From a virus: a DNA stretch of 36,630 bases. Positions 13,258-22,181 of the stretch are shown here, piece after piece. The stretch spans positions 1-36,630 of IMG/VR virus record IMGVR_UViG_3300010885_060344; one strand, written 5' to 3'. Numbering within the stretch: the first letter of the stretch is position 1; the number at the start of each line of letters is the position of its first letter. Made by a program: the position numbers and the translations under genes. Below the pieces are notes generated by a model, which saw only the letters and a program-made list of their open reading frames with translations, did not search any database and had not been told where the DNA came from.

Positions 13258-15057
13258 CTACCCCTCGCAGGCAAGACATACTTCATCTGATTGTGCGAGT
13301 TGTTTTAAGTCAATTTCTTCAATAACTTGACGTTCAATGCGTCTGGCTACTTTATCAGCCTTTCCTATCTTTTCACTTCTGCAATAATAAAGAGTTTTCA
13401 ATCCTTGTTTCCAAGCTTGAAAATGTACTGCGTGTAAGTACTTAATATTTACATCAGGTCTAAAGAATAGGTTGAGTGACTGGGCTTGATCGATATACTC
13501 TTGCCTGTCTGCCGCATGCTGTACAAGCCATCGCTGGTCGATTTCCATAGATGTTTTAAACACATCTCTTTCCCAATCACCTAGCCATTCTAAATGTTGG
13601 ACCGACCCGTCGTTGGCTATAATACTAGACCACACTTCATCAGCCCAACCCGCCGGATGAATCTCAGCATGTTTCTGTATGATTCTATCTAACCATTTAT
13701 TTTTAGCTAACGAAGAGCCCGATAAAGTATCCTGCCTATAAGCATTGGCACGAAAAGGTTCAATAGAAGGACTAGTGTTGCCCATAATAATGGAAGAAGA
13801 AGCATTGGGAGCAATAGCCATAAGATGACTAAAGCGACGGCCAGTACCTTCTGCATCAGGGGCTTCGCCTCGTAAAGTACCCAGCTCCAGATTAGCTTCA
13901 TCCAACTTACTCCTTATGTGATTAAATATTTGTTTATTACGTCCTACAGCCAGTGCCGATTCCCACGGTAAGCTATTTTTTTGCAAATAGGCGTGCCATC
14001 CAAGAGCGCCGATACCGATGCTTCTTTCACGCATGGCTGAGAATTTTGCACGTTGAATGGTGTCAGGCGCATTAGAAATAAAATACTGAAGAACATTATC
14101 AAGCATTTCTGCAATATCACGAAGGAAATTAGGATCTTTTCTCCATTCATCATAGTACTCCAAATTAACAGATGACAGGCAACAAACAGCAGTACGAGTC
14201 TTATCTGTAGCTAAAGTAATTTCAGAACATAGATTAGACTGCTTAATAGATAGACCAAGTTTCTTTTGAAAGTCTGGTAGTGCTTTATTAGATGCATCAA
14301 TAAAATGAATGTAAGGTTCCCCTGTTTGCATTCTTAGTTCTAGGATACGTTGCCATAGTTCTTTAGCTGAAATAGTATCTCTTACTTGCTTGTCGTGAGG
14401 GTCAATCAACTCCCATGTATCATCAATGTCTGGATCAACCATAGCCTGTTCAATAAGGTGCATGAACTTATCGGTAATATTAATTCCGTGATGTAAATTC
14501 AAGGCTCTCATATTAGGATCACCGGTAGGTTTTCTCATTTCTAAAAATATGAGTACATCGGGGTGACTAATATCCAAGTATGCAGCATATGAACCCCGGC
14601 GTGTACGACCTTGTCTATACGCAAGTGAGGATGCATCATAAGTGCGAAGGTGAGGCATAATTCCTGTAGACTTATCATCAGCTGAACGAATACCAATCCC
14701 GATCCCTATTCCGCCCCCTAGCATGGAAAGCCAATTTACTTCGGAAAGGGTTTCAACTAATCCTTCTGCAGAATCATCCAGAAAAGGCAAGAAACAAGAG
14801 ATAGGGAGACCACGAGCGGATCGCCCAAATGAAAGTATAGGAGTAGAGTAGCTAAGCCAATGCTTAGAGCTATAGTCGTAGAGTCGCTGGGCGTGCTCGG
14901 GGTTTGTCGAGAAGGTTTTTGATACATATGCAAATCTTTCTTGAGGTGATTGTTCGTCATCCCTCATGTAACTTTCTTTTAGTCGTTTCAGGCCTAGTTC
15001 ATCAAACAAATTATCGCGCGAAAAATCTACCCTGACACCGTGAACGACATCTTTCAT
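13258..15057 (-). CDS. nrdA: ribonucleotide reductase class Ia large subunit, no ATP cone
   Basis: This 599-aa subunit is shorter than cellular NrdA (~750) because the N-terminal ATP-cone activity-control domain is missing, so it should resist dATP shut-off. Active-site residues are visible: C88 (PISC), N275-x-C277-x-E279 (SNLCSEI), the second redox Cys at 292/293, the radical-transfer pair Y557-Y558 and the C-terminal CLAC (594-597). It has SD GGAG. It is the first RNR gene in the transcript, followed by the oxygenase and nrdB. Confidence 0.95.
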   Translation of the reverse strand: MKDVVHGVRVDFSRDNLFDELGLKRLKESYMRDDEQSPQERFAYVSKTFSTNPEHAQRLYDYSSKHWLSYSTPILSFGRSARGLPISCFLPFLDDSAEGLVETLSEVNWLSMLGGGIGIGIGIRSADDKSTGIMPHLRTYDASSLAYRQGRTRRGSYAAYLDISHPDVLIFLEMRKPTGDPNMRALNLHHGINITDKFMHLIEQAMVDPDIDDTWELIDPHDKQVRDTISAKELWQRILELRMQTGEPYIHFIDASNKALPDFQKKLGLSIKQSNLCSEITLATDKTRTAVCCLSSVNLEYYDEWRKDPNFLRDIAEMLDNVLQYFISNAPDTIQRAKFSAMRERSIGIGALGWHAYLQKNSLPWESALAVGRNKQIFNHIRSKLDEANLELGTLRGEAPDAEGTGRRFSHLMAIAPNASSSIIMGNTSPSIEPFRANAYRQDTLSGSSLAKNKWLDRIIQKHAEIHPAGWADEVWSSIIANDGSVQHLEWLGDWERDVFKTSMEIDQRWLVQHAADRQEYIDQAQSLNLFFRPDVNIKYLHAVHFQAWKQGLKTLYYCRSEKIGKADKVARRIERQVIEEIDLKQLAQSDEVCLACEG

Positions 15058-15075
15058 ACTTACTCCTGGTTATTA

Positions 15076-15855
15076 TTATTTTTGAACGAACTCTCGTACT
15101 AAAGGAAATACTTTGGATATGACTTCAGCGCATGCTTTAGCAATTTCACAATGCTCTTTTTGGGTTCCGTTTGCGGAACGTAGTTGTATATAGTGTATCC
15201 AAGACCTCATTGTCCCATTGACGTACAAGCGACTAGTTGTGTTTCCTTCCGGTAAAACGCACCTGGCTTGCTCCTTGGCAATACCCTTTTCTACTGCCCA
15301 TGTGTAGGCATTTTTTGCCTCATCTATTACTCGTTTTTGCATCATTTCCCATTGGTAAGCTAAGACCCTGTGCTCATCATTACCGCTTGAATCTATCTCT
15401 ATACTAGCTTGTCTATTTTTTGTGTCCTGTAACCGGCATTCTCTAAGTACAAAATCGAGCTCTTGAGTAGGGTCAGCATATCGTTGGCTGAACTCTTGGA
15501 AGGAGAAGGAGCGGTGTCGGAGTAGTTGTCTGGCAATGTCTCTTGTGGTGGTAATTTCGAGGCACATTGAGACCATTTCCAATGGGGACCAATGTTGGTG
15601 CTGTATAAGGTATCGGATGAGTCGTTCCGAGGTTTCCTTATTGGATTGATTGGTTGGATTGGAGACACGGGCACAGAATGCGATGAGTTCGGCCATGTTC
15701 TCGACAAAGTATACGTCTGGTTGGGAGTAAGAGATAATTTGTACATTAAAGTCCTTCACCAATGCATCCTCGGTTGTTAGTTGATCGTAGTACTCATTTT
15801 TAAGCCATGCAGCTGCTTGCTTATCACCTTCAGTCATTATATTCATATTCTTCAT
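15076..15855 (-). CDS. thyX: flavin-dependent thymidylate synthase
   Basis: This 259-aa ThyX makes dTMP from dUMP with FAD and methylene-tetrahydrofolate. The signature RHRSFSFQEFSQRY (residues 113-126) fits RHRxxSxxxxSxR. The C-terminal RSANGTQKEHCEIA is the usual nucleotide-binding helix. Two starts are possible: 15855, or the ATG at 15835-15837, whose reading frame overlaps the upstream stop. Neither has a strong SD. It is placed between primase and RNR genes, completing the dNTP pathway with cd and nrdAB. Confidence 0.93.
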   Translation of the reverse strand: MKNMNIMTEGDKQAAAWLKNEYYDQLTTEDALVKDFNVQIISYSQPDVYFVENMAELIAFCARVSNPTNQSNKETSERLIRYLIQHQHWSPLEMVSMCLEITTTRDIARQLLRHRSFSFQEFSQRYADPTQELDFVLRECRLQDTKNRQASIEIDSSGNDEHRVLAYQWEMMQKRVIDEAKNAYTWAVEKGIAKEQARCVLPEGNTTSRLYVNGTMRSWIHYIQLRSANGTQKEHCEIAKACAEVISKVFPLVREFVQK

Positions 15856-16012
15856 TCTTGATATTTGATATATTTTTTTCTAAGCGTTTAATTTCCAATA
15901 CTGAATCAGCTTTACCTCTAATGAAGTCTGCTACGTCATCAATACTTTTGAAAAATTTAAACACCATGAATTTATCTAACAAATAGCATACTTTATACAA
16001 CGGGGTTTCCAT
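15830..16012 (-). CDS. small hypothetical protein
   Basis: This 60-aa protein is read from the ATG overlapping the primase stop (TAATG), which has a GGAG SD; a start four codons earlier is possible. It has a hydrophobic/aromatic front half and a Lys/Asn/Glu-rich end. No family is recognised. Confidence 0.65.
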   Translation of the reverse strand: METPLYKVCYLLDKFMVFKFFKSIDDVADFIRGKADSVLEIKRLEKNISNIKNEEYEYND

Positions 16013-17010
16013 TATTTTCTCCATGCGGTTAGTCTAAGCTTTGCCTCTAGACCTTTAAATGAGTTCTCGGCAATTACTTTCTTAACATCAATACCTTCTA
16101 GCACCATATCATTAATATCTTTCAGCTGAACAGATTGAGGCCATATAACAACATTATAGCCTTTCTCAATCATATACTCCACCTTCTTAACAATCTCTTT
16201 ATTTCTCGGTTCATTATCATAGCATACAGTTACATTTTTATTATCACCTAACACCTTGGTTAAATCTAAGTCTGACCCAGCCATGGCTAAACAATTATCT
16301 AAGAACAAAGAATCTATAGGACCTTCGGTCACGTAAACGTGTTTGCTTAGGTCTATAGTATCTAATCCAAATACTTTTGGAGCATCTGGATTGACCATTA
16401 TAGTAATATATCTTAACCCGTCTTTACGGAATGATCTACCTTGAAACCCATACATCTTTTCTTCTTTATCTAAGAAAGGTATAATGAGTCTTGGTTCGTC
16501 ATCCTCTGTATTAAACTTCTCCGGAATTATTGTATTAACCCAGCTTTTAAATTTAGGGCAATAGAATAACTTATAGTGTGTCTTAGGGGGTATTTTTCTT
16601 TTGTCTACGTACTTCTTAGCCGGATGATCCCACTTCAATTGACTGATTTTTTTCAATTGAGATAAGGGGGATTCAATGCGGTATAGAGGAGTATGTATCT
16701 TGGTGATGTCCACTTGAGATACCGGGGTCTCTCTGGTCTTCTCCAGGAAATTCTCTTGTACGTACTCCTTATAGAGACCTTGATCAAGATACTTAATAAA
16801 GTTACCTAACTGCATCGATGCATGGCAGTTATGGCAATAAAATATGATCTTGTCTTGCTTCTCGAGCAAGTAGCCACGCGTCTTGTATTTGTTCTTTTGG
16901 GAGTCACCGCAGATAGGACATCTGAAGGTGTACGCTTTTGGATTCTTACGGGAGAACCGTTCCAATCGCGAAGACAATAACCCCACATACTTATGATCAA
17001 TAAAAAGCAT
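16012..17010 (-). CDS. 61: DNA primase, T4 gp61-like
   Basis: This 332-aa primase makes RNA primers at the replication fork. An N-terminal zinc finger (CPICGDS, then CHNC about 30 residues later) is followed by a TOPRIM domain with VTEGPIDSLF and VCYDNEPRNKE. The layout and length fit T4 gp61 rather than a full DnaG. The ATG at 17008-17010 is chosen because the earlier in-frame TTG at 17034 lies essentially at the transcription start of the promoter at 17039. It is followed without gap by the 60-aa gene and thyX. Confidence 0.9.
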   Translation of the reverse strand: MLFIDHKYVGLLSSRLERFSRKNPKAYTFRCPICGDSQKNKYKTRGYLLEKQDKIIFYCHNCHASMQLGNFIKYLDQGLYKEYVQENFLEKTRETPVSQVDITKIHTPLYRIESPLSQLKKISQLKWDHPAKKYVDKRKIPPKTHYKLFYCPKFKSWVNTIIPEKFNTEDDEPRLIIPFLDKEEKMYGFQGRSFRKDGLRYITIMVNPDAPKVFGLDTIDLSKHVYVTEGPIDSLFLDNCLAMAGSDLDLTKVLGDNKNVTVCYDNEPRNKEIVKKVEYMIEKGYNVVIWPQSVQLKDINDMVLEGIDVKKVIAENSFKGLEAKLRLTAWRK

Positions 17011-17025
17011 TATATTATTCCATGA

Positions 17026-17067
17026 ACCCGACAATACGATTATATATTAGTCGGGTCTGGAAATCAA
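17026..17067 (-). promoter_or_regulatory. promoter for primase with an inverted repeat over the -10 box
   Basis: TTGATT (17062-17067), 17 nt and TATAAT (17039-17044) lie on the minus strand. A 7-bp inverted repeat ACCCGAC/GTCGGGT (17026-17032 with 17050-17056, 17-nt spacer) flanks the -10 box. This is the position expected of an operator, and the transcribed arm would also lie at the mRNA 5' end. The promoter call is firm; the operator is inference. Confidence 0.7.
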
Positions 17068-17076
17068 CTGGACATG

Positions 17077-17316
17077 TTAGAAAAACCTATCTAGTTTAAT
17101 GTGAGCAAGAACGTATCCAATAACGACAGCAGCTCCTAGAAGCATCCACCGCCATTGTTCAACAATCTGAATACGTTTATCCATACCCGTCATTTTATTC
17201 ATGAGGGCGTCATGCTGCTCTTTTTGCTCCTTACGTATTTCTCTTACGTCAGAGGCTATGTTTTTGACTTCGTTTTCCAAAACGGCTATTCTTTCGCCTG
17301 TTTCAAAAGTTTCCAT
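17077..17316 (-). CDS. coiled-coil plus C-terminal membrane segment (XhlA-like)
   Basis: This 79-aa protein has an amphipathic heptad-rich helix (residues 8-50) followed by one membrane span (about 56-73, WMLLGAAVVIGYVLAHI) and a short basic end. The layout resembles XhlA-type haemolysin/holin partners. It lies next to the 3-TM holin, so a lysis role is plausible. SD AAGGGGG is strong. Confidence 0.68.
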   Translation of the reverse strand: METFETGERIAVLENEVKNIASDVREIRKEQKEQHDALMNKMTGMDKRIQIVEQWRWMLLGAAVVIGYVLAHIKLDRFF

Positions 17317-17325
17317 ATTGCCCCC

Positions 17326-17796
17326 TTATAATGCTGGCTGCTCTTCCTGGGGAGGAGCTTTCAGAATTGGTTTAGGGGCAGCTGCTACAGGAACAGGTGC
17401 TACAGGAACAGGTGCTGTAGCAACAGGGGCAGGTCTAGGAGCAATAGGGTTCATTGAGGGTACTGCTGATGGCGTGGGTGCACCTGGTAAAGCAGCTCCT
17501 CCATTGTTAGCTCCTGCTAATTTTTCTTGTGTACGACCAAGTGCGGCGATACCAAGCACAGCGCCCATTGCAATATGGAACAATCCCGCACCTTGTAGGG
17601 TGAGAGGATTCCATTGTGTAATAGGTACGTGAGCAAGCGTTTGTAGCAAGCTCCATAAAATAGGAAATACTACGAAGTCAGTAATACAAGTTACCATGTA
17701 CATCCAACCCATCATTGGACGCCATTTACTGTTCATCCAATCTTCTTTTTTCTTTTCACTGTCGCTCATGCTCTTATATTCTTCGGCAGTGGTCAT
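17326..17796 (-). CDS. holin, 3-TM GTA-holin type, with Pro/Ala-rich tail
   Basis: This 156-aa protein is read from the ATG at 17794-17796 (SD AAGGA, 6 nt); an ATG two codons earlier is too close to the SD. An acidic/basic lead and WRPMMGWMYMV open the membrane region. Hydrophobic spans at about 28-50 and 65-85, with ITQWNPLTLQGAGLFHIAMGA (minus its last residue) between, resemble the holin family with three membrane segments. The final ~60 residues are a low-complexity Pro/Ala/Val tail. It probably forms the timing pore for lysis. Confidence 0.75.
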   Translation of the reverse strand: MTTAEEYKSMSDSEKKKEDWMNSKWRPMMGWMYMVTCITDFVVFPILWSLLQTLAHVPITQWNPLTLQGAGLFHIAMGAVLGIAALGRTQEKLAGANNGGAALPGAPTPSAVPSMNPIAPRPAPVATAPVPVAPVPVAAAPKPILKAPPQEEQPAL

Positions 17797-17805
17797 TTCC
17801 ATTCC

Positions 17806-18012
17806 TTATGCTAATGCTTGTACAGCTTGTTTAATACCTATAAGAATTTTTTGATGTTCAATGTTTTCTTCTAGTTCCAATACATCTTTGGAAATTTGAG
17901 CTTGTTGTTCTGCGTCAGCAGCTAGAGAATAAAACTCTTCTAAGGTAATTTCTTTATTGTCTAGTAGGTTTTTCAACTCCACTGATCTTTGTACGAAGTC
18001 ATGTACTGTCAT
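17806..18012 (-). CDS. small helical hypothetical protein
   Basis: This 68-aa protein is predicted mostly helical with Glu, Leu and Ala. No motif is recognised. It is in the lysis block between holin and lipoprotein genes, overlaps the lipoprotein stop (ATGA) and has SD GGAG. Confidence 0.65.
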   Translation of the reverse strand: MTVHDFVQRSVELKNLLDNKEITLEEFYSLAADAEQQAQISKDVLELEENIEHQKILIGIKQAVQALA

Positions 18013-18425
18013 CTTTGTCTCCTGGCTATAGCTTTTTGAATTTGTTCTGCGGAATCAGAAATAGATTGAAGTTTTAGTTCACAATATGTTTTACTAACCT
18101 CAACATCACTATTGTAACGTTTGTATAGATCTATTGTCTGGGCATGTAATATAGTATTTAGTTTTGCAGATTTCTCATTATTAGGTATATGGGAGCTGAA
18201 GTTCTCTAGTTCAGCTGACCATTGATATAGGTTTATTGCTACTGGTTTTATTTCAGCTGGTATAGTACAATTGGGTTTAGCTAGCCTAGCATGTACATTA
18301 ATTTTGTTAACCAATGCATGTTCATTAGTATCATATCCAGCAAGCATGTAGGAATCATAGAGCTCACCTACAAAGGCGCAACCTGATAGTGATAATGCTA
18401 ATAATAAAGCTATAACATTTTTCAT
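18009..18425 (-). CDS. phage lipoprotein, possible outer-membrane spanin partner
   Basis: This 138-aa protein has a clear lipoprotein signal (MKNVIALLLALSLSGC), with the lipobox Cys at residue 16. The mature part is helical with one further Cys pair. Its place between the holin and the i-spanin-like gene suggests a role in outer-membrane disruption, but it is longer than most o-spanins and lacks their Pro-rich stretch, so this is tentative. The ATG at 18423-18425 overlaps the upstream stop. Confidence 0.7.
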   Translation of the reverse strand: MKNVIALLLALSLSGCAFVGELYDSYMLAGYDTNEHALVNKINVHARLAKPNCTIPAEIKPVAINLYQWSAELENFSSHIPNNEKSAKLNTILHAQTIDLYKRYNSDVEVSKTYCELKLQSISDSAEQIQKAIARRQR

Positions 18426-19042
18426 CAGCAGTTCCACTTTCTCAATGATTTATTAATTCTTGAATCTGGATCTCTGGCAGTTTTTGCCGAGGTTAATTTC
18501 TTTTTCATACCACTCATTCTTGCACAGAATGATTTACGACGGTTAGCAGCTTTAGAATCTTTTTTAAGTTTAGATGGTTTGGTAGTGACTGCCATAGATA
18601 ATTTTGAACCTGGATTCTCACGTCTATAAGACATAATACCTTTGCGGTTCAAACCGCCTTCTGGATTTTTTCCTTCTTTACGCTGCCATGCAGCAGACTC
18701 ATCTAAGTCTTCTTTATGCATATTAAGATACCAATGGGCTAGTTGCTTACTTCTTTTGGATGCAGTATCAGACGATCTAATTTTTCTAAGTTCTGCTTTT
18801 GATTTTCCCTTCAGTCCATGGCGCGCCATATCGCCCTTGTCCTGTGGATTCTTTCCATCCATAAAGTTTTCTTTTACGGAAGTCTTTTGAGCATCTTTAA
18901 AATTTTGTTTAGTAGGAGCACCTTCAGAACCAGGTGCGCGCATTTTTTCACCAGAACCAGATGCTATTCTTTTTCGTTTAGCATGGATATTATCCCATAG
19001 TCCGTTCTTTTTTTCATCGAGAAATTGTTTGAATGTTATCAT
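18425..19042 (-). CDS. internal head protein candidate with DUF6321-like domain
   Basis: This 205-aa, very basic protein starts MITFKQFLDE, matching the style of T4 capsid-targeting sequences (MKTYQEFIAE in internal protein III). LDE at residues 8-10 fits the T4 gp21 cleavage rule (I/L)xE. A second LDE followed by S (about residue 113) precedes a conserved block (AWQRKEGKNPEGGLNRKGI) recalled as a phage family, DUF6321. The product is probably packaged in the head and processed. It is embedded between the lipoprotein and spanin genes, overlapping both. Confidence 0.65.
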   Translation of the reverse strand: MITFKQFLDEKKNGLWDNIHAKRKRIASGSGEKMRAPGSEGAPTKQNFKDAQKTSVKENFMDGKNPQDKGDMARHGLKGKSKAELRKIRSSDTASKRSKQLAHWYLNMHKEDLDESAAWQRKEGKNPEGGLNRKGIMSYRRENPGSKLSMAVTTKPSKLKKDSKAANRRKSFCARMSGMKKKLTSAKTARDPDSRINKSLRKWNC

Positions 19043-19632
19043 TTTACACTCTCAAAAATTTTCTTTTGCTCTTTATACCACTCTTGAAAGCCTATTAACT
19101 GTTCTCTTACTTGGTAATAGGTTCCGTAGTTTTCGGTGACAGTTCTGACGAGCTCACTGGCTTTAACATCGGAGGCTCCTTCATTAGTCGCTCCGGTACT
19201 TCCGGCCACTTCATTACGACTGGCACTGTCGTGGAGCACGATAGCAGCATTAGACAAGGTACACTTATCATCATACTTCGTAACAATCCTGTCCACATAC
19301 TGTATGTTTGCATTTGTTGTCTCCTTAACTACTTTTATTCTTTCAACTATTTTAGTTTGTATTTTAACGTTAGTTTCCTTTGACTGTTCTTCAGCCACAG
19401 CAACCTTTTCTTCTACTTCTTTTACCTTAGCTTCCCACTCGGCGTTCACACCGACACCTCCTTCAAGCCAAATCCCACATAGTAAGACTATGAAAGAAAA
19501 TATCTTGATAGGAAGTGTATAAGCAGCAATAAAGCGAAAAGAACCAAAAAGGCTCGTGAGAAATACACCTAGTGCTCCTAAAGCAACAATTAAATGTATA
19601 ATGTATTCGGGCAGGAAACTAATTAACCACAT
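19039..19632 (-). CDS. i-spanin-like (Rz-type) protein
   Basis: This 197-aa protein has hydrophobic spans at about 9-27 and 40-58, then a long periplasmic coiled coil (about 65-120, Glu/Lys/Val-rich). The C-terminal part has a Cys (CTLSNAAIVLHDSA) and ends ENYGTYYQVREQLIGFQEW, which resembles the conserved end of Rz-like proteins in proteobacterial phages (LHD..., NYGT..., QL..LQ.W). It would link the inner and outer membranes during lysis. The start overlaps the upstream stop by 14 nt. Confidence 0.75.
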   Translation of the reverse strand: MWLISFLPEYIIHLIVALGALGVFLTSLFGSFRFIAAYTLPIKIFSFIVLLCGIWLEGGVGVNAEWEAKVKEVEEKVAVAEEQSKETNVKIQTKIVERIKVVKETTNANIQYVDRIVTKYDDKCTLSNAAIVLHDSASRNEVAGSTGATNEGASDVKASELVRTVTENYGTYYQVREQLIGFQEWYKEQKKIFESVK

Positions 19633-20098
19633 TGAATTTTCTCTTTAACATTTTTGAAATAACAGGGGACTTCTTTTTCGTAACACCTGGTTCACCTTGA
19701 GGACCAACACCGGCACCAGCCACGTTACCACCACCTACTACATTGGCAATCTCTTCAGTTATTTCTTTTTCATATTCACTAAAAAATAACTCAAGAGATT
19801 CTTCGTCAAACGTTTGTAAATCTTTATGCTCTTTCATAAGCAAAGCTGCAGCAGCAATTGTACCCAGCTTAGATTTACCACCTGGTACTTTAGCTAAAAG
19901 TTTTTTAAGATTAGCTGTTACTATATCAAAATACCCCCATGCAGATCTTTCCTCATCAGTACTAAGAGTTTTTCTTTTACGTAATACCTTACCTTCATCA
20001 TCAATGATGCCAAGCTTATACGCCTTCCATTCATCAAAAGGTGTAATCAGTCTTTTTACAAACTGATAGGTAGTAAATAAATCAACTGGCTGGGCCAT
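19619..20098 (-). CDS. conserved T4-like virion-region protein
   Basis: This 159-aa protein of a type common in aquatic T4-like phages starts MAQPVDLFTTYQFVKRL and contains FKL/YKLGIIDDEGKVLRKRKTL-like sequence (about 27-45) and KLLAKVPGGKSKLGT (about 66-80). The C-terminus has a short Gly-rich part (GGGNVAGAGVGPQGEPG) and then a basic end. The function is not known. It lies within the late structural run. Confidence 0.65.
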   Translation of the reverse strand: MAQPVDLFTTYQFVKRLITPFDEWKAYKLGIIDDEGKVLRKRKTLSTDEERSAWGYFDIVTANLKKLLAKVPGGKSKLGTIAAAALLMKEHKDLQTFDEESLELFFSEYEKEITEEIANVVGGGNVAGAGVGPQGEPGVTKKKSPVISKMLKRKFNVVN

Positions 20099-20495
20099 TT
20101 TGTATATCTCTTAAAACGTTAACTATGTTAGGATCCATGATAATATCTGTCGTTAAAACAGTCTTACCTTCTATACCAATATTAACCACCCGTTCGGGGA
20201 GGTAGTTCAAGAATACTAAAAAAGGTTTCAAACAATGATAGAAACCTTTTAATTTAAAAAATAATAAACGTGTTGCTGCTTCCACGCCAAACAAATTATA
20301 CAAAATAATAATATGATTTAAAATCAGTCGTTCTTTTAATTCCCCTGACTCTTCATATCTACTAAACAGCCTCTTTATGTATTTGAATCTGTTTAAATCT
20401 TCGTAAAATTCTAACGTATCAAAGCAAGCCGGATTATCATAATACTTTGCAGCATATAATAAAAAGTTTGTTTCATCCAATTTTTCATTATGCAT
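20082..20495 (-). CDS. conserved T4-like phage protein of unknown function
   Basis: This 137-aa protein has the pattern NFLLYAAKYYDNP, EFYEDLNRFKYIKRLFSRY and LKERLILNHIIILYNLFG (about residues 10-72), familiar from uncharacterised proteins of T4-type aquatic phages (DUF7207, as I recall). It is all-helical and soluble. It overlaps the next gene by 17 nt. Confidence 0.7.
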   Translation of the reverse strand: MHNEKLDETNFLLYAAKYYDNPACFDTLEFYEDLNRFKYIKRLFSRYEESGELKERLILNHIIILYNLFGVEAATRLLFFKLKGFYHCLKPFLVFLNYLPERVVNIGIEGKTVLTTDIIMDPNIVNVLRDIQNGPAS

Positions 20496-20508
20496 ATTTA
20501 ACCAATAA

Positions 20509-21333
20509 TTATCCTATAATTCTATAGTATCCACCATCGCACACCCATGTGCGAACAGCTCCTGCTGCTGACATACTGTACTCTATAACAAACGAACCAG
20601 TACTTACATCCTCTATACGATTGGTTGCATCACTACTTCCTACAATTAGGATCTTGCCACCAGGGGCAATGTTTTTAACAGTATAGGATTTGCCGTTAGC
20701 TGCAGTTGATGGTAAAGTAATTGTAATGTTAGCACCAGCAGCACTCGGGCTGCAGAATATAATATCATTAGTAGAATTAGCGGTATAGGTGGTGGTGTTA
20801 ACTGTTATAATATCTCTTAAAGATAAGGCAGCTACTGCTTGCTCACCCTTAGACCCAGTATCGCCTTTAGCTCCAGTGTCACCTAACGATCCTTTATCAC
20901 CTTTAGCCCCGGTCGATCCCGTAGTACCTATTTCACCTTTGGCACCCTTAACCCCACTAACGTAAGCATTAGAGGTAGCATCAGAAGAGGTAAATGTTAG
21001 AGTATTATTTGCATCGGTATAAATGATACCGGAAAATACTTCACCCTTTTGACCCTTAGTTCCAGCTGAACCAGCAGAGCCTTGAGCGCCTGCGGCACCC
21101 TTATCTCCTACTTCACCCTTACTACCTGTATCACCCTTACTACCAGCGGCACCAGCCGCGCCTTTTTCTCCTTTGTTAACCAAGCCAACAAAATATGTTG
21201 CCATATTATTGGCTGTTATTTTCTTCGTCTCGCTTGCAGAGACGTCTACAATGATGAAGAGGTCACCGTTAGCCACACTATTAGAAGCTAGTGCAGCTAA
21301 TTCGGTAACTTTTCTAGCGCGATCTTGTGCCAT
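20509..21333 (-). CDS. collagen-like tail fibre / virion protein
   Basis: In this 274-aa protein the N-terminal ~50 residues form a conserved tail-attachment type domain (VTELAALASNSVANGDLFIIVD). Two Gly-X-Y collagen-like stretches follow (about 54-98 and 128-166, many GDK, GAK and GSK triplets), separated by a beta-rich insert. A C-terminal beta domain (about 170-274) is typical of trimeric fibres. Probably a trimeric fibre or whisker contacting the host. Confidence 0.8.
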   Translation of the reverse strand: MAQDRARKVTELAALASNSVANGDLFIIVDVSASETKKITANNMATYFVGLVNKGEKGAAGAAGSKGDTGSKGEVGDKGAAGAQGSAGSAGTKGQKGEVFSGIIYTDANNTLTFTSSDATSNAYVSGVKGAKGEIGTTGSTGAKGDKGSLGDTGAKGDTGSKGEQAVAALSLRDIITVNTTTYTANSTNDIIFCSPSAAGANITITLPSTAANGKSYTVKNIAPGGKILIVGSSDATNRIEDVSTGSFVIEYSMSAAGAVRTWVCDGGYYRIIG

Positions 21334-21341
21334 ATTTAATT

Positions 21342-22181
21342 TTAACTATCTGGTAGGATTGTATCGTCGGAAGCATCACTAGTCATAGATCCCATAGCAA
21401 CTAATGTTTCGTAGTGTACGCGACCAGCTCGACCACCAGTACCTTCTCTACGAATTACCCAACCGGCGTGAGTTAGTGATGAACGTCCACCAACAGTAAC
21501 GTTTGCAGTAGCTGTTTGACCAGTGAATGTGTGACCGGCTTGAGCTCCTGCAGGTACGGCGGTCAAGTCAATTGCAGAACCTGTGGCAGTTAATGATAGT
21601 TGGAATGCTGTTGTGTTAGCACCGATAACGTAATACGTTGCGTTATTAGTTAATCCAGTAACAGCTGTGTTACCTGCAGCAACCAAATATCTTACTAAGT
21701 CACCGTTTGCAAAGAATGCACCGTTTGAACCTAAAGTAATATAATCTGTGGTGATATTAACACTAGTTGAATTACCAGCAAAAGCAAGCGCTGATGGTGC
21801 AGCAATAGCGATTGTAGGTGGTACTTTATATCCTGAACCAGCTGTAGAAATGTTAATAGCAGAAATTCTACCAGTAGCATTGGAGGTAGCGTTAGCAACA
21901 GCGGAAGTACCGCCGTTAACTGCAGTAATTGTAACCGCAGCATTAGCACTATAACCAGAACCGGTAAAGGTAATAAAACCATCAACTACAGGGCCCCCTG
22001 TAATTCCAATTTCTGTACCATCTACACCGTACATACCGATTGTTTCTCCGGTACCATAACCATTAGCGGTCGTGTTACCGAACATTAAGTTTGCATTAGT
22101 TCTAGTAGGTGCTTTGGCGTGACTTGAAGGTCCCCATAGTACGCTATTAGAAGCAATGTCTGTTTTACCCCATTGACTCAT
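21342..22181 (-). CDS. virion structural protein
   Basis: This 279-aa protein is rich in Thr, Ala, Gly and Ser and is beta-structured. It starts MSQWGKTDIASNSVLWGPSS and ends with GRAGRVHYETLVAMGSM, a terminal block recurring in structural proteins of aquatic T4-like phages. A central repeat-like region (AVTITAVNGG, then SGYKVPPTIAI) suggests Ig-like or jelly-roll folds. It has a strong SD (AAGGAG) and its own late promoter box, consistent with an abundant virion protein. Confidence 0.75.
   Translation of the reverse strand: MSQWGKTDIASNSVLWGPSSHAKAPTRTNANLMFGNTTANGYGTGETIGMYGVDGTEIGITGGPVVDGFITFTGSGYSANAAVTITAVNGGTSAVANATSNATGRISAINISTAGSGYKVPPTIAIAAPSALAFAGNSTSVNITTDYITLGSNGAFFANGDLVRYLVAAGNTAVTGLTNNATYYVIGANTTAFQLSLTATGSAIDLTAVPAGAQAGHTFTGQTATANVTVGGRSSLTHAGWVIRREGTGGRAGRVHYETLVAMGSMTSDASDDTILPDS

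Noticed and set aside
20509-21333. Gly-X-Y stretches as a tandem DNA repeat or CRISPR-like array
   Set aside because: The repeat is at protein level (collagen-like) and DNA units are not uniform or spaced.
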